From: Gemmatimonadales bacterium UBA4718
Lineage (GTDB): Bacteria > Gemmatimonadota > Gemmatimonadetes > Gemmatimonadales > Gemmatimonadaceae
Reading direction: 5' to 3'
Assembly (NCBI GenBank): GCA_002404375.1
Contig: DHJO01000092.1
Span: 1-7,350 of the forward strand
DNA length: 7,350 bases
Notes under the pieces: generated by a model
The model's input: the letters and a program-made list of their open reading frames with translations, nothing else
What the model was told of the DNA's origin: nothing
Database searches by the model: none
Shown here: in pieces, positions 6,258 through 7,350 of the stretch
Position numbering within the stretch: position 1 is the stretch's first letter
Layout of the letters: each line of letters begins with the position of its first letter
Translations under genes and position numbers: made by a program

Positions 6258-7103
6258 ATGGACGGGCAACAGAGCGCTGACACAGCGCGGGTAATTCGAG
6301 GCGCGCAAACGATCGATCTGCAGGAGGAGGGCTCACCGGGAGTCCTCCTCCTGCATGGTTTTGGTGACACACCCCAGACGCTCGCGTTGCTCGCCCGGAA
6401 GCTGCACAAATCCAGATTCAGCCTGTACGCGCCATTACTGCCGGGGCATGGGCGCAACATGGATGCTTTCGGAAAATCGCGGGCTGCAGACTGGATCTCA
6501 GCAGCGAAGAGCGCGCTCGCGGAAATGCGCCGTCGACACAACTCTGTCTCTATCGTCGGGCTCTCGATGGGGGGCGCGCTGGCAGTGCTCCTCGCCGCTG
6601 GGCTCGATGATATCCCTGCAGTGGTCTTGATTGCGCCGTATCTCGGAATGCCGCGAGCGTTGAGACTGGCGGCGTCGACTCATTGGGCCTGGGAAAAATT
6701 TGTGGGAGAGGTGAACTCGAGAGATCCGCGGTCGATCCGCGATCCAATCGAGCGAGAGAAAAATCTTGCCTATGGCGCCATCACGGGACGCGCGCTATTC
6801 GAGTTGTCGAAAGTCGTGAAGCTCGCGAGAAAATCGCTTCCGCGCGTCAAAGCGCCCACTTTGATAATCCAATCCCGCGAAGATCCGCGTTGCCCGCCTG
6901 AAATCGCCGAGTTCGCGTTGAAAGCACTAGGCGCGCAGCAAAAGAAACTAATCTGGACCGAAGGCGCAGGGCACATCATCACGGTCGACTACGGCCGCGA
7001 GCGCGTCTTCACTGAGGTCGAGCAGTGGCTGAGAGCGCACACCGACCGTGGCGCGGCAACCGCCGTCGAGGGGAGAGCGGCTGCCGAACGCCCTGAGAGC
7101 TAA
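6258..7103 (+). CDS. Alpha/beta hydrolase, Est30-like carboxylesterase/monoacylglycerol lipase
   Basis: A 281-residue cytoplasmic serine hydrolase with no signal peptide. The oxyanion loop is HGFGDTP (His33 onward). The nucleophile is Ser103 in GLSMGG, the acid is Asp209 in SREDPRCPP, and the base is His239 in GAGHIITVDYGRERV. The last motif closely resembles the SGHVITLD segment of Geobacillus Est30 (esterase family XIII), and PLLPGHG (59-65) matches its APxxxGHG strand. A cap of helices (about 130-190) lies between strands. The expected reaction is hydrolysis of short- to medium-chain carboxyl esters or monoacylglycerols; the natural substrate is unknown. The 281 residues exceed Est30 (about 247), mainly through an Ala/Arg/Glu-rich C-terminal tail after WLRAHTD. 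The ATG at 6258 is 6 nt after the regulator's stop and lacks a clear Shine-Dalgarno. A long hairpin lies in codons 21-33. The TAA overlaps the stop of the opposing gene. Confidence 0.88.
   Translation: MDGQQSADTARVIRGAQTIDLQEEGSPGVLLLHGFGDTPQTLALLARKLHKSRFSLYAPLLPGHGRNMDAFGKSRAADWISAAKSALAEMRRRHNSVSIVGLSMGGALAVLLAAGLDDIPAVVLIAPYLGMPRALRLAASTHWAWEKFVGEVNSRDPRSIRDPIEREKNLAYGAITGRALFELSKVVKLARKSLPRVKAPTLIIQSREDPRCPPEIAEFALKALGAQQKKLIWTEGAGHIITVDYGRERVFTEVEQWLRAHTDRGAATAVEGRAAAERPES
6319..6355 (+). other. Long hairpin near the 5' end of the esterase gene
   Basis: Twelve perfect outer base pairs (TGCAGGAGGAGG at 6319-6330 with CCTCCTCCTGCA at 6344-6355) continue through one G-T wobble (6331/6343) and three more pairs (CTC/GAG). 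This gives a 16-bp stem closed by a 5-nt ACCGG loop (6335-6339). It begins 61 nt after the esterase start codon, within codons for the segment before the oxyanion loop. The left arm contains the strongest Shine-Dalgarno-like string seen here (AGGAGGAGG), but no useful start follows at proper distance. The 3' side is TGGTTTTGG, a weak T-run. It could act as an attenuator, pausing site or RNA-stability element, or be chance from Glu/Leu codon pairing. The structure is seen; the function is not known. Confidence 0.6.
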
Positions 7104-7350
7104 AAGCGATCCTGGACGAATTCCGTAACTGTATCGACAGCGCGCTCGCCCAACCCCGCGGCCTGCTGGACTACACCCGTTGCAACACGCTTCACGCGAG
7201 CCACGGTACGACGAGACCGGCTGCTCTTCTTTCTGGAAGAGGACTTACGTCCCGCGCTTTTGCGACTCGAAGAAGCTTTTCTTCCTCCCTTTCGCCGCGA
7301 TGACTTTCTGGCGCCTGACGACTTGCGGGCGCTTGACCGCTTCCGACTGG
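7100..7350 (-). CDS. C-terminus of a Ser/Arg/Lys-rich basic protein (partial)
   Basis: On the - strand one frame is open from the right edge (first full codon at 7348) to TAG at 7102-7100, giving 82 residues; the start lies beyond the window. The first 47 residues hold 22 Arg/Lys, 17 Ser and no acidic residue, built on repeated RKSS-like units (ARKSSG, ARKSSR, GRKSSSRKKSS). The last 35 residues form a mixed-charge stretch, TVARVKRVATGVV then AGLGERAVDTVTEFVQDRF, likely an amphipathic helix. The other two - strand frames are interrupted by stops, and the composition is too regular for a random frame. Such tails resemble those of histone H1-like or HU-type nucleoid proteins and other nucleic-acid-binding proteins, but no family can be named from the fragment. 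It is convergent with the esterase; the two stop codons overlap, so each transcript must end inside the other gene or beyond. Confidence 0.72.
   Translation of the reverse strand, partial: SRKRSSARKSSGARKSSRRKGGRKASSSRKSAGRKSSSRKKSSRSRRTVARVKRVATGVVQQAAGLGERAVDTVTEFVQDRF

Noticed and set aside
5789..6541. 250-codon open frame on the - strand
   Set aside because: It is antisense to the regulator and esterase, spans their junction, has a Ser/Arg/Cys-rich composition typical of a shadow frame, and shows no domain.
6355..6630. 91-codon + strand frame starting right after the AGGAGG-bearing hairpin
   Set aside because: The AGGAGG string is about 25 nt from this ATG, too far and inside the stem, and the product has no recognisable features; it is a shadow of the esterase.
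6723..6741. Short direct repeat GATCCGCG at 6723-6730 and 6734-6741
   Set aside because: It encodes a repeated RDP-type segment in the esterase cap; it is too short and isolated to be a repeat element.

Overview
The window is a gene-dense stretch of bacterial chromosome of moderately high GC (high 50s percent by eye). Seven genes lie head to tail on the + strand, and one gene enters from the right on the - strand. Gene style suggests a Gram-negative, soil-type bacterium, perhaps Gemmatimonadota or a similar phylum: an exported PafA-type phosphatase, an exported glutamate carboxypeptidase II-like M28 peptidase, a lipoprotein with an NTF2-like domain, and few recognisable Shine-Dalgarno sequences. 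This placement is inference from style; no marker gene is present.

Layout. 1-498: 3' end of an acetylornithine-type aminotransferase (argD). 499-565: intergenic gap with an 8-bp stem-loop that may be a terminator. 566-1057: small predicted lipoprotein with an NTF2/SnoaL-like fold. 1074-2696: exported PafA-type alkaline phosphatase with all expected catalytic residues. 2683-3294: divergent Smr-domain protein overlapping the phosphatase by 14 nt. 3348-5444: large exported M28 metallopeptidase with PA and dimerisation domains. 5457-6251: Crp/Fnr-family regulator with an altered sensor and recognition helix. 6258-7103: Est30-like carboxylesterase. 7100-7350 (-): C-terminal 82 residues of a very basic Ser/Arg/Lys-rich protein, convergent with the esterase, their stop codons overlapping.

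How the genes may work together. Gaps from the lipoprotein to the esterase are short or negative, so co-transcription as one unit is plausible. The phosphatase and peptidase carry signal peptides and could release phosphate and amino acids or dipeptides outside the cytoplasm. The esterase and Smr protein are cytoplasmic. The Crp-like regulator could control this unit or unrelated genes; no operator was identified. No complete new defence, mobile or biosynthetic system is visible. There are no tRNA, rRNA, CRISPR or insertion-sequence features, and no gene-free stretch longer than 300 bases. The least ordinary items are a 16-bp-stem hairpin inside the esterase gene and the basic-repeat protein cut off by the right edge.
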